In this document: in pieces, positions 63,615 to 64,000 of the stretch
How positions within the stretch are numbered: the stretch's first letter is position 1
Layout: the number at the start of each line of letters is the position of its first letter
Source: an uncultured Propionibacteriaceae bacterium
GTDB taxonomy: Bacteria > Actinomycetota > Actinomycetes > Propionibacteriales > Propionibacteriaceae
Assembly: GCA_937926975.1 (NCBI GenBank)
Contig: CALBCJ010000009.1
Span: 1 to 64,000 of the forward strand
Direction of reading: 5' to 3'
DNA length: 64,000 nucleotides
Notes under the pieces: generated by a model
What the model saw: only the letters and a program-made list of their open reading frames with translations
What the model was told of the DNA's origin: nothing
Databases searched by the model: none
Made by a program: the position numbers and the translations under genes

Positions 63615-63698
63615 GGCCCGATCCTGTCACAGGTCAGACCCCGCAGGGACTCTCCACGCCACCAGGTGCGCGGTGTGCGACCGCTCCTGGGAGCAGCC

Positions 63699-64000
63699 TC
63701 AGTCGAGGTAGTCCCGCAGCACCTGGGAGCGCGACGGGTGACGCAGCTTGGACATGGTCTTCGACTCGATCTGGCGGATCCGCTCCCGGGTCACCCCGTA
63801 CACCTTGCCGATCTCGTCGAGCGTCTTCGGCTGCCCGTCGGTGAGTCCAAAACGCATCGACACCACGCCGGCCTCACGCTCAGACAGCGTGTCCAGCACG
63901 TCGTGGAGCTGCTCCTGCAGCAAGGTGAAGTTGACGGCGTCGGCCGGCACCACGGCCTCGGAGTCCTCAATCAGGTCACCGAACTCGGAGTCGCCGTCCT
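63699..64000 (-). CDS. sigA: Primary RNA polymerase sigma factor, 3' part
   Basis: The window holds the last 99 codons of a group 1 sigma factor (SigA/HrdB). Region 4 is seen: LHDVLDTLSEREAGVVSMRF, LDEIGKVYGVTRERIRQIES and RHPSRSQVLRDYLD, the helix-turn-helix that reads -35 boxes. The open frame continues past the window edge, so the true start is outside. The ending RDYLD is characteristic of actinobacterial primary sigma factors. Confidence 0.95.
   Translation of the reverse strand, partial: DGDSEFGDLIEDSEAVVPADAVNFTLLQEQLHDVLDTLSEREAGVVSMRFGLTDGQPKTLDEIGKVYGVTRERIRQIESKTMSKLRHPSRSQVLRDYLD

Overview
The window is a GC-rich actinobacterial chromosome segment. The evidence is conserved actinobacterial gene order: phosphatidylinositol mannoside genes, GarA/OdhI and FtsR next to the glycine cleavage genes, SepH, DUF3000, DUF3710, DUF4193, and a primary sigma factor close to a second type II topoisomerase. 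Several runs match blocks I recall from Mycobacterium tuberculosis (Rv1822-Rv1832, Rv2610c-Rv2613c, Rv2680-Rv2682c, Rv2691-Rv2703). The separate ParC/ParE-like pair is more like Streptomyces and relatives. I cannot fix the genus. No rRNA, CRISPR array, prophage or insertion sequence was seen.

Layout. 1-12.9 kb, minus strand: a BrkB-type membrane protein, gcvP, two MerR regulators, a DUF151 nuclease, an FHA protein, gcvH, two DUF881 proteins around a DUF1290 protein and a CDP-alcohol phosphatidyltransferase, running 10 bases from the PIM block (pimA, patA, PIP synthase, HIT protein). 13.1-23.2 kb: tRNA-Val(CAC), then a likely muropeptide salvage cluster (dipeptide epimerase, SxxK serine hydrolase, M20 peptidase, five-domain peptide ABC importer, LD-carboxypeptidase), then tRNA-Gly, Cys and Val. 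23.3-29.1 kb: a nitrilase-family amidase, then a sugar module with a 3-amino-sugar aminotransferase, GtrB-like and GtrA-like proteins, a fused acetyltransferase-ketoisomerase and a GT-C type membrane protein.

29.2-39.5 kb: a CbiX-like protein without its usual histidines, a 5'-deleted LigD polymerase-domain pseudogene, msrB, DUF3000, RNase D, a lipoprotein, dxs, a decayed lower-GC gap, a degenerate Nudix protein, yaaA, a membrane protein and a HIT protein. 39.5-48.5 kb: aconitase with a palindromic operator, an AbrB plus ABC exporter operon, three near-identical Flp pilin cassettes, an RNA m5U methyltransferase and two TrkA proteins. 48.5-64 kb: OB-fold protein, DUF3710, dut, DUF4235, DUF4193, sepH, phosphatase, DUF5998, App1 phosphatase, parC, parE, DUF7455, an aldo/keto reductase-fold protein lacking catalytic Tyr and Lys, gdhA, a lipoprotein and the 3' end of the primary sigma factor gene.

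The most unusual content is the self-contained Gtr-type glycan decoration module with its own amino-sugar genes, the muropeptide salvage cluster, the triplicated pilin cassette, and several enzyme folds that have lost catalytic residues (CbiX-like, Nudix, aldo/keto reductase, serine hydrolase).
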